DNA from: Tenrec ecaudatus
Lineage: Eukaryota > Chordata > Mammalia > Afrosoricida > Tenrecidae
Reading direction: 5' to 3'
Length of the DNA: 64,000 nucleotides
Assembly: GCF_050624435.1 (NCBI RefSeq)
Contig: NC_134536.1
Location: 9,366,758-9,430,757, forward strand
Shown: piece by piece, positions 1 through 11,844 of the stretch
How positions within the stretch are numbered: position 1 is the first letter of the stretch
How the letters are laid out: each line of letters starts with the position of its first letter
Position numbers and translations under genes: made by a program
Notes under the pieces: model-generated
Database searches by the model: none
Seen by the model: only the letters and a program-made list of their open reading frames with translations
Told to the model about the DNA's origin: nothing

Positions 1-74
1 AATGCTTTTAAGGCAAGGCCAGTCCAGGCACACCGACAGCTCTGGGTAAGCGTTGGCTAGTACTATCACTAAGT

Positions 75-265
75 ACCTTGGTGGCTAAAAGTATCAGGCT
101 GCCAACCAAAGGGTTCAAGCCCACCAGCTGCGTCTTAGGCACGAGATGTGGCAGTCTGCTTAGGCAGCAATTCCTGCCTTGGGTACCCTACGGAGTTGTT
201 CCACTCTGTCTTACAGGGCCGCTCTGCGTCAGAATCCACTTGAGAGCCGTGGGTTTGCTTTCGGT
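75..265 (+). repeat. AfroSINE copy
   Basis: Degenerate tRNA-type SINE. The box-B-like GGTTCAAGCCCACCAGCTGC and the tail block with 'ctgcgtcagaatccact' are recognisable; the head is eroded. Old copy. Confidence 0.7.
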
Positions 266-694
266 TGTGTTTATTACTATCACCACGAGCAATTCCCAGT
301 TAGTGCTGGCAATAACAGAGGTGCATGAGAAAGGCTAGGGACTGGGGGAGACAGCAGCCAGTCTGGAGCCCAATGGACTGGGTTCCACTTTGTCTCGTTA
401 GGTTTACGGCACCCGGGAGACATCCAAGTGACAAAGTCAAGTATGTAGCTGGCACATGGGTCCGGTCCTCAGAGGAGCAGTCTAGACTGCAAGCTTGAAC
501 TATCAACACAATGAACCCGGGAGCGAGAGGACGGAGAGGGCAGGGAAGAGGACCTTGAACTGAGACCCAGCAGTCCAAGTCAGGTGAAGGCTGGCAGGGG
601 TGAGGGAGAAAGAACAGGCCAGGGGAAGTATGAACACCAAGAGTCACAACACCTAAGCCAGGAGGGTCCCCTGGAGGTCAGGCTGGTGGAAGGC

Positions 695-1290
695 ACCAGG
701 TGTGGCTAGGTGGAAATGGGCATTCCCATTTCAACGGTTGGTGGTGGCTGACCCAGGATGGCCTCCATCAGAACAGACCAAACACTGCTGGTCCTGCACC
801 ATCCTCAGGACGGCTGGTGTGATTAAGCCCATCCTTGTGGCTACTGTCAGTCTACTGCATCAGGAGTCTCCTCCACTTTCACCGACCATGGCACCAAATG
901 GCATGTCCTTTTCCAGCGATGGGCTTTGGTTGATGACATGTCCAAAGTGAGTGAGGAAAATCTAGTCTCGAAGGAGCATTCCGGTTATACTTTTTCTAGG
1001 CCCAACTTCCATCTTCCAGGATGTGTTCTCCTGGAATTTCTGATTTAGTCAATATCCCTCATCAACACCTCCAATTAAGCGCATTGGTTCTTCTTCTGTC
1101 TTGCTTTTCAATGTCCAGCTTTCGCATGCTCGTGGGTCAACTGAAAAGGCTGTGGCTTGGGTCAGGAACACCTTCGTCATCCGAGTGTCAGTCTTGCTTT
1201 CTAGAACTTGAAGGAAAAGCTTTTTGCTGAAGATGTGCCCAACGCAATATCATTTGATGTCTTGGCTGCAGCGTCCATGAGCTTTCACTG
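695..1290 (-). mobile_element. RTE/BovB LINE fragment, 3' part
   Basis: On the minus strand this follows the last part of an RTE-clade ORF and its 3' end. Plus-strand landmarks shared with the other RTE copies here are the 'ctgcaccatcctcag' block, 'atgtccttttccagcgatgg', 'caatgtccagctttcgcatgc' and 'cgtccatgagc'. The reading frame is destroyed by many changes. Confidence 0.72.
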
Positions 1291-1299
1291 TTGAGTGAA

Positions 1300-2460
1300 A
1301 TCCTTGCCACCTTCAATATTCTTATCTCCATTTCTCATTAGGCCTAGTTGGGTGGGGTTTGGCCTCCTTACGTTTATCCCGAACTTTAATTTTAAAAGCG
1401 TATCCTTTCACCTGCATTTGCACCATTGCTTACAAAAGAACACACGTTCCAAGGAGATCACAGTGAATAGAAACACATCGGCTTCTGAGCAACAGACTGA
1501 GCAAGGCTGTATGTAAATCCCTCCACAACGTGGGACCTCTTATCTGCCTGGGCAAAATGGCTAGGTTGGGCCAGATTCACAAACACCAGTCCTGAGTTAC
1601 CTATGAGTCTATAAAACTAACCATTAATTAAAGGCCATGAACTAGTTTCCAATCCCTGAAGCATCGGCTGAAAACGCCGCCTTTACCTCTGACGGAGTTA
1701 GAGAAGCTAAACTCCTGTTTCCCTGTCTTTGGCTATAAGAGACCTCACCCCCTCCTGCCATCGCATCAATGTCGACTATGAAGTTGGAGAGCAGCAGTCC
1801 TGCTCCCCTCCTCCTGGAGAGCAAGCACTCTCAGCTATTAGTAAGATCGCAGTCATGTCTAAAGGCAGAATGAAGCTGAAGGTGAAGGGATTGGTAACCA
1901 CTGATCATTCACAACCCAAAAGTTCTGCCTCTCAAGGCCTCAACCACATCTGCTATGCCATCATGAGGTACTCATCAGCCTGAATTAAAATCTCTGAGAC
2001 TGGGATTTTGCTATTCTACTGGACTGTAAACCCCCTGAGGGCAGTATCCACATCTGACTCATCAATAGCATATGGTGAGCATCCTCTGGTATTTAAACAC
2101 ATTACTCCAAAATCTCCAGTTTGGAAATGAAAGACTATCCTTATTTTTGTCCCTCAAGTGCTCACTTTGCCCCAAGAAGTCCTTTTCAGACCTCCCACCC
2201 ACCAAGTTCTGCTCTGAGTTTCCCCAACAGACTCGTCTTCAGTGCTTTCTAACTCTAAAACCCCACTTCTCGGGCCATTCTCGTTTACTTCGGGAGGGCG
2301 GTTACACCTGGAGGAAAGCTGCCCTTTTAAAATTTCTGGAGGGCAAAAAGGAAAAAAAGTTCTCTCAGCGCCAGAGGACAAGGCATGTGACCAGATGCTC
2401 GGTGCCTTTCCTCGCCGGTGACTCATGACACACCTTTGGGGCAGCAGGACCAAAAATAGC
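1300..2460. other. Unassigned intergenic or intronic sequence
   Basis: No repeat family, splice-flanked exon or RNA gene is recognised. Open frames here are short and lack domain-like composition. Confidence 0.5.
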
Positions 2461-2467
2461 CGCCTAC

Positions 2468-2512
2468 CTGATGAGGACATCGATGCTCCTGTGACCACCA
2501 CATAAGCCACTG
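2468..2512 (-). other. Candidate 45-bp exon (minus strand)
   Basis: On the minus strand a pyrimidine-rich tract (ctcttgtttgtttcattgtcag) ends in AG exactly at the segment start, and the segment ends in CAG|GTAGGC. The 45 bp are open in three phases, so the product cannot be read. Chance splice-like signals of this kind are common in 64 kb. The link to the candidate exons at 18.9 and 28.5-28.7 kb is conjecture based on strand alone. Confidence 0.22.
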
Positions 2513-2754
2513 CTGACAATGAAACAAACAAGAGGCCAGAGCGAGACACCTCCTAGCAAAGCCTCCATGCCAGAGGCCAAGGGAGAGGGCCACAGTGAGT
2601 GCTCAGCACCAGACTGGGTGGGCTCGGGACCACAGGGAGGGCAGCCTCTGGAGACCCAGTATTTCAGCACCTTGGTGCCTGGAGTAAGGGTCTCCTCTCA
2701 TCAGGACAGGGTCTAGAATTTCAGAAAGAAATTTAGAAAGTTTTGGGAAGGCCA

Positions 2755-2774
2755 GGGGTGGGTGGGGGGTGGGG
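2755..2774 (+). other. G-quadruplex-forming motif
   Basis: GGGGTGGGTGGGGGGTGGGG has four G-runs with one-base loops, a classical intramolecular quadruplex pattern. No promoter or gene is recognised beside it. Confidence 0.6.
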
Positions 2775-3189
2775 AGCAGTAGACAAGAATCAAAGCACTA
2801 GATAATGTGTGTTAATTTTAGGTCAAGTGTCCAATGGCTAGTTGGATGCTGAAATGTTGAAAATGACCAATGGGACACACACACGTGTCTATTGCGTGGT
2901 CTCCTCGCACTGGCTCTGGGCTGCGCGCATGCGCACAACTCAGCAAAACTCAGGCCCTGGTCGAGCCCGGGGAGCACCGGCACCCCTGGGAAGACAAAGC
3001 TTGGTGGTGCTGGTGGTGGCAGTTGCTGTCTGGTCAGCTCTGATCCAGTGACCACGTATATGTCACAGAATGAAGCGTTGGCCGATAGGAACCACATCGC
3101 CTTCCTGGATGTAGGTATGCTTGGTCCAGGGTTGTGGCTATCAGGACACTCTGGTCCCTTGTGTCCCCTGTGCTTTCACTTCACCACAC

Positions 3190-3365
3190 ACCATGGCCTT
3201 TCCCAGCACTTGGTCTTTCCTGAGGACACCTCTGGAGTGAGGGAGCCAAAGCCACACCATTCCTGCTTCCAAGAAACATCTGATTGAATTTCTTCTAGGA
3301 CGGCTTTGTTCACTCTCCTGGCAGTCAAAGCACATTGAACTCTTCATCAGCACTACATGCAAAAG
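3190..3365 (-). mobile_element. RTE/BovB LINE fragment
   Basis: Diverged stretch matching the same part of the antisense RTE as other copies: 'acggctttgttcactctcctggcagtcaaagcacattgaa' is the counterpart of the 'cttgtttgttcttctggcagtccatggtacattcaat' block seen in better copies. (Both quoted only as landmarks.). Confidence 0.55.
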
Positions 3366-3621
3366 TGAGATGCTGAAAAGGGAAGACAGCCGGGCATGCA
3401 TGCGTGCTTGCCTCCAGTACCACGAGGTCAACACTGAGGCCAGGGCTGCAGGGTGCTCCTGGTTGGAGCCGACCAAAGCCCTGGTCTGGGCAGTGCTCTG
3501 TAGTTCACATCAGGGGAGGGGCTGAGGGAGCCAGGGCACCAGCAAAGCTCAGAGGGGAGACCAAGCTTTGGCCAAGTGACACCGAAATTACGACAAAACT
3601 ATACTGACAAGAATACTCCAA

Positions 3622-4402
3622 TCTTAAAGGCTTGAAGGTAAACAAGCGGCCATCTAGCTCAGAAGCAATAAAGCCCACATGGAAGAAGCACACCAGCTGG
3701 TGCAATCACGAGGTGCCAAAGGGACCAGGTATAAGGCATCATGCAAAAAAAAAAAGAATATATATATGAAGGGGGAAGTGCAGAGTGGAGACCCAAGGCC
3801 CATTTGTCGGCCACTGGAGATCTCCTCATAGAGGGGTTTAGGAGAGGAGATGGGTCAGTCAGGGTGCGATGTAGTACCGATGAAGAACACAGCTTTCCTC
3901 CAGATCCTGGATGCTTCCTCCCCCCAACTACCATGATCCAAATTCTACCTTGCAGGACTGGATAGGGCAGAAGTTGTACACTGGTGCATATGAGAGCTGG
4001 AGGCACAGGGAACCCAGGGTGGATGATACCTTCAGGACCAGGAGTGTGAGGGGTGATGCTGGGAGAGTGTAGGGTGAGTGGGTTGGAAAGGGGGAACTGA
4101 TTACAAGGATCCACATGTGACCTCCTCTCTGGGAGATGGACGGCAGAGAAGGGGGTTAAGGGAGACTCCGGATAGGGCAAGATATGACAAAATAACAATC
4201 TATAAATTATCAAGGGCTCATGAGGGAGCGGGGAGGGAGGTGGGGGGGGGAGAGGACTTGATGCAAAGGGCTTAAGTGGAGAGTAAATGCTTTGAAAATG
4301 ATTAGGGCAAAGAATGTATGGATATGCTTTATACAATTGATGTGTGTATATGTATGGATTGTGATAAGAGTTGTGTGAGCCCCTAATAAAATGTAAAAGA
4401 AG
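3622..4402 (+). mobile_element. A-tailed LINE-type element, 5'-truncated copy
   Basis: Begins near 'cttaaaggcttgaagg' and runs through 'gaagcacaccagc', 'tctaccttgcagg' and 'attatcaagggctcatgaggga' to 'gcccctaataaaatg', followed by an A-rich GAA tail. This matches the 3' 780 bp of the long copy at 44,900-46,832. No coding capacity is seen. Confidence 0.8.
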
Positions 4403-4418
4403 AAGAAGAAGAAGAAGA
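4399..4418 (+). repeat. (GAA)n microsatellite
   Basis: About seven GAA units directly after the AATAAAATG end of the A-tailed element. It probably grew from the element's poly(A) tail. Confidence 0.9.
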
Positions 4419-5016
4419 CCCCAGTAGTGAAGACTTCGGATTCATTCAGGAGAAAGTTAAGCCACGATTCGAAAGAAGCAGTTGAAAGTTCGGTTTTGGG
4501 TGGCAACAGCCAGGGTGATATCCAATGATACTATCTAAATAAGGAAAGGGTTTCATGCTACACATCAGAATCTGGTGGCATGCTGGCCCTGGAAATTCGT
4601 GTGCTTGTGCCAACGGTGTGACAAAGGTCATGTGCAGAGGATGGTGGAGCGGCAGGCAGTGAAAATGGCTTCTTGAGCCACAGCGAATATGCTCAGGAAA
4701 AAAGGATCACTTTCACTTCCAAATTAGAAAATTGGGAGTAAGTACCAGCAGAATAGCAGGTCATCAGTCAGATGTGGCTACTGCCCTGGAGGGTGAAAAT
4801 CTAGTAGGACAGCAAAAGCACTGGTTTGAATGGTCTGTATCTGGCATTCATTGCCTAATATTCCAATTAGCTTTGCAATCTATACCTAAGCCCAACCTGG
4901 CACACAGTGACCCTATTGGACCGAGCAGAACTGCTTCTGAGGGTTCCCAAGACTGCCTTACCTGTTCCTGAAGTGTGGCTGCTGGATTTCAATGGCCTGT
5001 CTTTCCATTAGCAGTC

Positions 5017-5470
5017 TGTGCTAGTCTGGGCTGACGGGAGAAACCGGTCCAGAGACACTCATCTATGTCTAAGAAAGCGCTTCATATCAAAAAGTAATCG
5101 TGCATCCATAAAGCAGCCCAGCCCTGCCCAACTCAAGTCCGTAAGTCCGATACTAGTCCGTAAGTCCCTCTTCAGACTCACACAGCCACATGCACGGACA
5201 CAGAATGCAGGAAGACCCCAGGCCAGTGGATGCAGAGTTGTGCAGATCCAATGATGGTGGTCCCATCACAGTACTCGGGCAGGTCTCAGTGTGGCTGGCT
5301 GGCACAAAGGTGAAAGCAGAGAGAGAGAGGGGGCAGGTTCCCAGGACCCTCTTTCTGAGAAGGTCCCTCCCTCAAAGAGGCACCATCAGGCTGTGAGCTG
5401 ATTGACAGGCTAGACTCCACCCCTACACTTTTATATCTTCAAGTTGTCATGAAATTATGTAACAACCACA
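5017..5470 (+). mobile_element. LTR-like repeat (TG...CTACCACA family), copy 1
   Basis: Starts TGTGCTAGTCTGGGCTGAC and ends CAACCACA. The interior blocks 'gtccgtaagtccgatactagtccg', 'ctcttcagactcac' and 'gactccacccctacact' are shared with the copies at 33.2, 42.0 and 60.4 kb. TG/CA ends and a length near 0.45-0.55 kb suggest a solo LTR of MaLR/ERVL type. No family name can be given from sequence alone. Confidence 0.6.
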
Positions 5471-5539
5471 TAGTCAAACACTTAATCCACTGTGTCACTA
5501 GGGCTCCTTTACCTAAGCCTGTCATCTATATATAAGCTT

Positions 5540-5755
5540 AGCTTGGTTGGTGGCACCTTGGGCTAAGCTCTGGGCCACTAACTGCAAGGTCGACAATTCA
5601 AACCCACCAGCTGCTGCACAAGAGAAAGATAAAGCTGTCTGTTCTCAAAAAGGTTTTCAGTCTCAGAAACGCTATGGAAAAGCTCAAGATCTATTCTGTT
5701 TCTCTTAGGTGGCTATGAGTCAGAACCGACTAGATGGGTGTGGATTTGGGTTTTC
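5540..5755 (+). repeat. AfroSINE copy
   Basis: Head 'ggttggtggcaccttgggctaag', 'gcaaggtcgacaattcaaaccc' and tail 'ggctatgagtcagaaccgact' are in family order. Confidence 0.85.
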
Positions 5756-5789
5756 TTGTGTTTAAACATCGGTAAATAACAGGCTAAGG

Positions 5790-5964
5790 CAGCAGCGGTT
5801 CTCAACCTGCAGGTTGTAACCCCTTTCGCAGGGGTCACCCGATTTATAACAGTAGCAAATTACAGTTATGAAGTAGCAACAAAAATAATCTTATGGTTGG
5901 GGGTCACGACAGCAGGAGGAAATGTATTAAAGGGTCGCAGCAATAGGAAGTTTGGGAACCACTG
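5790..5964 (+). mobile_element. SPIN-type hAT non-autonomous transposon, copy A
   Basis: Internally deleted hAT element of about 175 bp. The left end reads CAGCGGTTCTCAACCTGC after an extra CAG; the right end is a decayed GTTTGGGAACCACTG. The internal 'acagttatgaagtagcaac' matches the other two SPIN copies in reverse orientation. Flanks GGCTAAGG and GGCTAGAG match at 6 of 8 positions, as expected for an old 8-bp hAT target duplication. No transposase sequence. Confidence 0.85.
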
Positions 5965-6464
5965 GGCTAGAGGTTGGTAAACAAAATCCAAGGGCAACCC
6001 TTACAGAACATGAGGGCTGTCCCAGAAAGGAAGGAAGCAAGCAGGTCTGAAAGCCCGCCTGGTGCCCACCTGGCCTGCAGCCCACCCCACCTGCCCTGAC
6101 TGGGGGTCTCTCGAAGCCCCATTTCCAGGGAAGGAGGATTATCAAGAAGACAAAACAAATTAATAGATGCTACCTACTAAGTCCTTATGGGACTCTGCTA
6201 TTACAATCTTATTTACATTCTAATAAACCATTTAAATCTGAAATGCCCTATATTATTTAAAAGTTGCACAAAGGCAATTATCATTAAGCCAGATTTCTAC
6301 CTGAAAGTGTGGGACAGCAGACACCATGGAGACAAGACAAAAAAAAAAAAAATTTGTGATTAAAATGAAAGTCCAGCAACGTCTTCAAACAGGGAACATT
6401 CTTACTGAGGGGACCAGAATGCCAATGAGCCATGTGAGTCAGAATAGTGATCATTAAGAAAAAA

Positions 6465-8112
6465 AACATAAGGGGGTGCAACAGAACAGCAAGGGAATGG
6501 AGCAGCAAGGTCCCCAGGGTATGCTGAAGGTGAACTTTGGGGCCAGGGCGTGGTGCCCCAACAGACTAGACTAGAAAACACTCCTAAAGGCCAACAAACA
6601 GTCCTTGAACTAACTACAAGCTTTTCTTTCTTGTGTTTTGTTTTGTTTTTTTGTCATTGGTTTGTTGTTGTTTTGTTGTATATTGCTGCTTGGTTTTGCT
6701 CTGTCTTGTTTTTGTGCATGTGATTATCTCCACAGGTCTATCTAAATAAGATAGCCTGGATGAACAATCTGGAGGAGAAAACAATGGGACTGACAGTTCC
6801 AGGGGGACATGGGAGAGGGGGAGGTGCGGGAAAGGAAGCGGTGTTAACAAACCCTGGGACCAGGGAACAACAAGTGACCCAAATTAGTGGTGAGGAGGGT
6901 GTAGGAGGCCTGGTAAGGTGTGATCAAGGGTAATGTTAGCAAGAGGAATTACTGAATCCCAAAGGAAGGCTGAGCATGATTGTGGGACAAGAGGAAAGTC
7001 CAAGGAAATAGAGGAAAGAGCTAGGAGGAAAGACCTAGGAGGAAAGGGCATTTATAGAGGTCTAAATAAAGGCATATACATATGCAAATATATTTATATA
7101 TGAGGATGGGGAAATAGATCTATGTGCATATATGTATAGGTTTAGTATTAAGGTAGCAGAAGGATATTGGGCCTCCACTCAAGTACTCCCTCATGCAAGA
7201 ATACTTTATTCTATTAAATTGGCATTCTATGATGCTCACCTTCCCAACACAACTGCTGAAGACAAAGCGGGTGAATAAGCAATGTGGTGAAAAAAGGTGA
7301 TGATGCCCGGCTATCAAAAGCTATAGCGTCTGGGGTCTTAAAGGCTTGAAGGTAAACAAGCGGCCAACTAGCTCAGAAGCAACAAAGCCCACATGGAAGA
7401 AGCACACCAGCCTGTGAAGGGATCAGGTATCAGGCATCATCAGAACAAAAAATCAAATCAAAGTGAATGAGGTAGGGGGAGTGCAGAGTGGAGACCCAAA
7501 GCCCATTTGTAGGCCACTGGACACCCCCTTACAGAAGGGTCTCGGGGAGGAGACGAGTCAGTCAGGGTGCAGTGTAGCAATGATGAAAAACATACAACTT
7601 TCCTCTAGTTCCTAAATACTTCCTAACCCTTCCCCCACTATCATGATCCCAATTCTACCTTACAGATCTGGCTAGACCAGAGGGATGTACACTGTTACAG
7701 ATAGGAACTGGAAACACAGGGAATCCAGGAAAAATGATCCCTTTAGGACCAGTGGTGTGAGTGGCAATATTGGGAGGGTAGAGGGAGATGAGTTGGGAAG
7801 GGGGAACAGATTACAAGGATCTACATGTTACCTCTTCCCTGGGGGATGGACAACAGAAAAGTGGGTGAAGGGAGACATCGGACAGGGCAAGATATGACAA
7901 AATAATAACTTATGAATTATCAAGGGCTCATGAGGGAGAGGGGAGCGGGGAGGAAGGGGAAAAAATGAGGACCTGATGCCAGGGGCTTAGGTGGAGGGCA
8001 AATGTTTTGAGAATGAAGAGGGCAATGAATGTACATATGTGCTTTACGCAATTGATGTATGCATGGATTGTGATAAGAGTTGTATGAGCCCCTAGTAAAA
8101 TGATTTTTTTTT
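6465..8112 (+). mobile_element. A-tailed LINE-type element, 1.65-kb copy
   Basis: Second-longest copy. It runs from 'caacagaacagcaagggaatgg' through a T-rich stretch (6,620-6,720), 'tttagtattaaggtagcag' and 'aaacaagcggcc' to 'gagcccctagtaaaatg' plus a T/A-rich tail. The order matches the reverse complement of 44,900-46,490. No long ORF lies on the sense strand, so it is non-coding like its relatives. Confidence 0.85.
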
Positions 8113-8129
8113 TAAAAGAAAGAAAAAAC

Positions 8130-8335
8130 GGAAAACAAAGTCCACTGCCATCAAGTGGATGCCAACTCATATGGACCCTCTGGGGCAGGGTAGAACTGTC
8201 CCTGTGGGTTTCTGAGACTGTGGCTCTATAGGAACAGAAAGCCTCGCCTCCCCTGCAGAGAGACTGGTGGTTTCAAACTGCTGGCCTTGCAGTTAGCAGC
8301 CCACCTCATAACAACGCTGCCACCATGGCTCCTTG
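8130..8335 (-). repeat. AfroSINE copy
   Basis: Reverse-oriented: 'actgccatcaagtggatgcc', 'gtagaactgtccctgtgggtttc', and the head complement 'gccaccatggctcc'. It abuts the tail of the preceding A-tailed element. Confidence 0.88.
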
Positions 8336-8767
8336 CCATAAAGACCAAGACAGCAATATCTCCTCTGCTGTAAGTCAGGCCAGCTGGACGGTGGCCAACA
8401 AGAGACCCAAGGTCAACCAGAGAATCTGCATCTAACTTCAACTCCTCCCTACCTAGTAACCCCCTAGTCCACACTGGGGCTAAAGACCTCCTCCAAAGTC
8501 CCAGGCGGTTCGGCAGGGCTGATTTTCCAGGGAGCTCACATGCCAGGGTTGACAAGTGCCATTTCCATGCCACACACCAAGCTCTCTGGAACAAGGAGGA
8601 AACGGTGTGTGTGGTTACATGCTCGAAGAAGACAGCTGGGCGTGATTTAGGCCCACCTTGACTGTCCTCGTGAACTGCACACTTTCCAGGAGAAGGGACA
8701 CATGGCCAGGCCACATTTAACACTTAAATGGCAGAACCATAGGTGAGGAGGAGCTCAGAGTTGTGTC
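8336..8767. other. Unassigned sequence
   Basis: No repeat or gene recognised. A 165-codon open frame crosses it on the minus strand but also reads through the antisense SINE, which argues against a real gene. Confidence 0.45.
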
Positions 8768-9565
8768 CTTTGACCATACTTAATCAATCTGTATGCCAAA
8801 CACATAATCCTGAGACGCTGAACCCTAAGAAGAACACAGCAGCAGGATGAGAGGGAGACTCCTTTAACTACCTTTGATATGCAGATGACATTTCCTTCCT
8901 TGCTGAAAGCCTGGAAGCACTTACTGATAAAGAAGAGTACAACCTTCATTGTGGATTACACCTTCAAGAAAACATAATGCCTTGCAAATGAGCCACTAAG
9001 TAACACCCTGATAAATGGAGGAAAGATTAAAGTTATCAAAGCTTTCATTTCACCTGGATCCACAATCAACATCCATTGAAGCAGCAGTCAAGAAATCAAA
9101 GGATGTGTTACACTGGGCAAATCTACTTCAAAAGGCCTCCAGGTTGAAGGTGCAGCTACCCCAGTCATGGTATCCTCCTCAATCATCTCACAAGCATGGG
9201 AAAGCTGAACAAGGAAGACGCAAGAGCCAAAAAGAACTGATGCCTTTGCATTGTGATGCTGGCGAAGAGTAACTCAATGAATGCATCATCGACTGCCAAA
9301 AGAAAGAACAGCTTTGTCTTGGAAGAAGTCCAGTCGCGGAGCATTTCTTGGAAGCAAGAATGGTGAGACTTCATCTCACACACTTTGCACAGGTTATCAG
9401 GAGGGACCAGTTCCTAGAGAAGATGACCCGCAGTTAGCTGGGCTGAGGCAGCGGTTGAAACAGCAACCACTGTGGGAATGACAGAGGACCTGACAAGGTT
9501 TCCTTGTGTTGTACACAAGGTCGCTATACGTTAGAGCCGATTTGGTAGCCCCTGATGACACCAAT
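8768..9565 (+). mobile_element. RTE/BovB LINE, 3' third, sense strand
   Basis: Sense copy of the reverse-transcriptase C-terminal region and 3' end. Near 8,878-8,889 the frame reads YADDISFLAESLEALTD, so the catalytic YADD motif is intact. Further on come 'cacctggatccacaatcaac' (the GSTIN block) and 'ggttatcaggagggaccagttcc' (the RRDQ block). Stops and frameshifts between them make it a dead copy. The 3' tip 'aaggtcgctatacg' resembles the AfroSINE tail, and a SINE begins a few bases later. Confidence 0.82.
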
Positions 9566-9569
9566 GCAA

Positions 9570-9762
9570 GGAGCCCTAGTGGTATAATGGGCTATTGTGG
9601 ACTGCTAACTTCAAGGTCAGCAGTGTGAAACCATCAAGCCGATCATTGGGAGAAAGATGAGGCTTTCTACTGCGGTAAAGAGTTACAGCCTTGGAAACCC
9701 ATGGGGGCAGTTCTACCCTGTCCTATGGGGTCACTGGGAACTGACTCAATAGGAAGGAATTT
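9570..9762 (+). repeat. AfroSINE copy
   Basis: Head 'ggagccctagtggtataatg', box-B 'aaggtcagcagtgtgaaacc', 'aagagttacagccttggaaaccc' and a 'tcctatggggtcac' tail block. Confidence 0.9.
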
Positions 9763-10334
9763 GTATGAGTGAATACAACAAAAATGCTGACCCATAAGCA
9801 GGGGCCTTGAGTGGTTTGTCCTCCTTAAAGGTCCGAAGACTGTTCCCGAACAGTTCAAGTCCTCTCTGGAGAACATCCCAGTCTGAAGCCAGCCCTAACC
9901 TTCTAGTTGTCCCAAGGTCAGCAAATGAGAGAAAAAAAGGACATCGGTCAGCCCTTACCTCCCTGGTCCCACCTACCACGTCGTTGGTATTAATTAGCCA
10001 CCTGTGATCATGAAACCTAAACTTAGTCAATGAAATAAAAATAGAATCTGTTTCTCAGTTGTCCTAGCACCCATATAGACCACTTCCATTCTAAAGGAAG
10101 ATTCTATTGGATAGCTTCTATGATGCACTCTGTTCCGCTACCTCCCCTGGGGTTGGTTCCCAGCTAGCTGCTCCTCCTCCACTCCTCCTGCCTCTCTCCG
10201 AAGCCCTCTTCTCTGCCCTCAGGCTGGGTGATCTCCCGTGGAGCCCACTGTCATCTTTCCATGCAAAGTTTGAACGCTGGCTAGCATCTGACGAGGGAGG
10301 GGGCAGTCAGGGTTGGTGGGAGGCTCCCCTTCCA

Positions 10335-10518
10335 AGTGGCAGACCAATGGTTATGTGGTAGGCTGCTGACCAGTGTCAGCAAGTCAAACCCATCGAGGGA
10401 GAAAGGCAAGGCTTCCAATTCCCTGAGAGAGTTACAGGCTGAGAAACCCACTGGGGCGGATCTGCCCTGTCCCACGGGGCTGCTGGGAGTCGGGCTGACT
10501 CGATGACAGTGAGTCTGT
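10335..10518 (+). repeat. AfroSINE copy, diverged
   Basis: Retains 'gtggtaggctgctgacc', 'gagagttacaggctgagaaaccc' and 'ctgactcgatgacagtgagtctg'. Confidence 0.75.
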
Positions 10519-11844
10519 CTACAAAGAGGGCAGGTGTTCAATGTCCTATCAGGGGAGGCTCAGGTAGTGTGGTGATGCTGAATGGTTTTCAGTGGTGCTC
10601 TGAGACTAGGTCAGACTGGGGAGAGAGCCAGGGCCTCTACCAACCAACGAAAACCCAGAGGAACTTGCAAAGGTGGTGCAGAGCAGCTTCATGACCTCCC
10701 CCCTAAACAAATGCTCAAGGTTTCTGTGAAGTCACAGCCTAGCGATCACTCTTCTAACCCTGACTCTAAATTGCTCCGGGTGGTATTTTCAACTCCTCAT
10801 GGCATTACTGGAGCATCTTCTTGGATGACGGGCTCACCGTTCACACAAGTTATTAGTCGATGCCAACCCAGCTCCAATGACCAAATTCACATCGGGGATA
10901 TGAGTATGCAGCCAAACTACTTCCAGAAGAAGAGCTGTCTTTCGTCACCTCCGAAGTTAGAGGCACACGTGAGACATCAGCAAGCCTGGCCTCCAACCAG
11001 AGACGGAGACAGCGAGAAAGAACAGCAGCTGGCCGGCCCGTCAGGCAATTCAGCCGCACGAAGCCATCTATGACCGAAAGGGATGTGCCCGGCTCCTGCT
11101 GACCACACGCCCTCGCGCCCTTAAGACAGGTGTGTAGTCAAAGTGTTTGTTTTCTTATCCTCTGGCCCCCACAGATGCAGCTGCCACTTACCCAGTTTCC
11201 CTGCTTGGGCCACACCTCAGAGCTGAGAGTGGGCTATAATTTCTTTTCCTAAAAAGTACATGGGTTTTAGAAAATGTAGTTCCAGAATGGATTCACTGGG
11301 AAGTGTACCTGGGCACCTACCTAGACTTGCTGTGGGCAGGAGTGGTGGTGTCCGGTCCGGTGTCCTATGGGGTTGGATTATTTTAGCGTGCTTCATCTTG
11401 TCAAAAAGAGAAGCCTTACTCCTGGTTCACCCCATCTTCATTCAGCGCCCCTGCAGCCGCCCTGGAGACCCTGGGGTCAGTCTGAACCCGCTCGCTGCTC
11501 CTCAGAAGCAGTTCCTCCTGCTCCTTCTGCTTCTGAAGCTTTCCTCTCCTGGAGGGCCAATTATCCTTCCACCCAGACTCAAGACAGCCGAGGCACAGAC
11601 CCAGCTGTGTTCAAACCCCCGTCTCTGTGACGGCACCGGGCAGCACCATCCATGCACCCACCACCCTGGCTGCAGCAGGCTGTCTTCTTGGACCTTGTTC
11701 CATCCTCTGGACCATGGGTAGGTCTGGGGCTCCCTTCCTCACTGCTGAACTGTTACTGTTGCTAGCTAACCACCAGGCAGTCCTGCCGGAGGACAGAGCA
11801 GAACGATTGCGGAGGGAGTGGGGGATGTTACAATGTTACAAGTC
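10519..11844. other. Unassigned sequence
   Basis: No convincing repeat or coding region. A frame of 163 codons on plus (from 10,582) and one of 153 codons (from 11,260) have low-complexity, domain-free translations and no supporting splice or start context. Confidence 0.45.

Noticed and set aside
3659-4336. 225-codon minus frame
   Set aside because: It lies antisense to an A-tailed element, and its Pro/Leu-rich translation reappears in other copies of that element (for example 41,270-41,665 and 52,909-53,310). It is an antisense shadow.
5540-5755. tRNA gene suggested by box-A/box-B-like blocks in SINEs
   Set aside because: The A and B boxes are those of a tRNA-derived SINE. No copy can form a full cloverleaf with an intact anticodon arm.
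10582-11073. 163-codon plus frame
   Set aside because: Starts inside SINE-adjacent sequence, with no domain-like composition or splice context.
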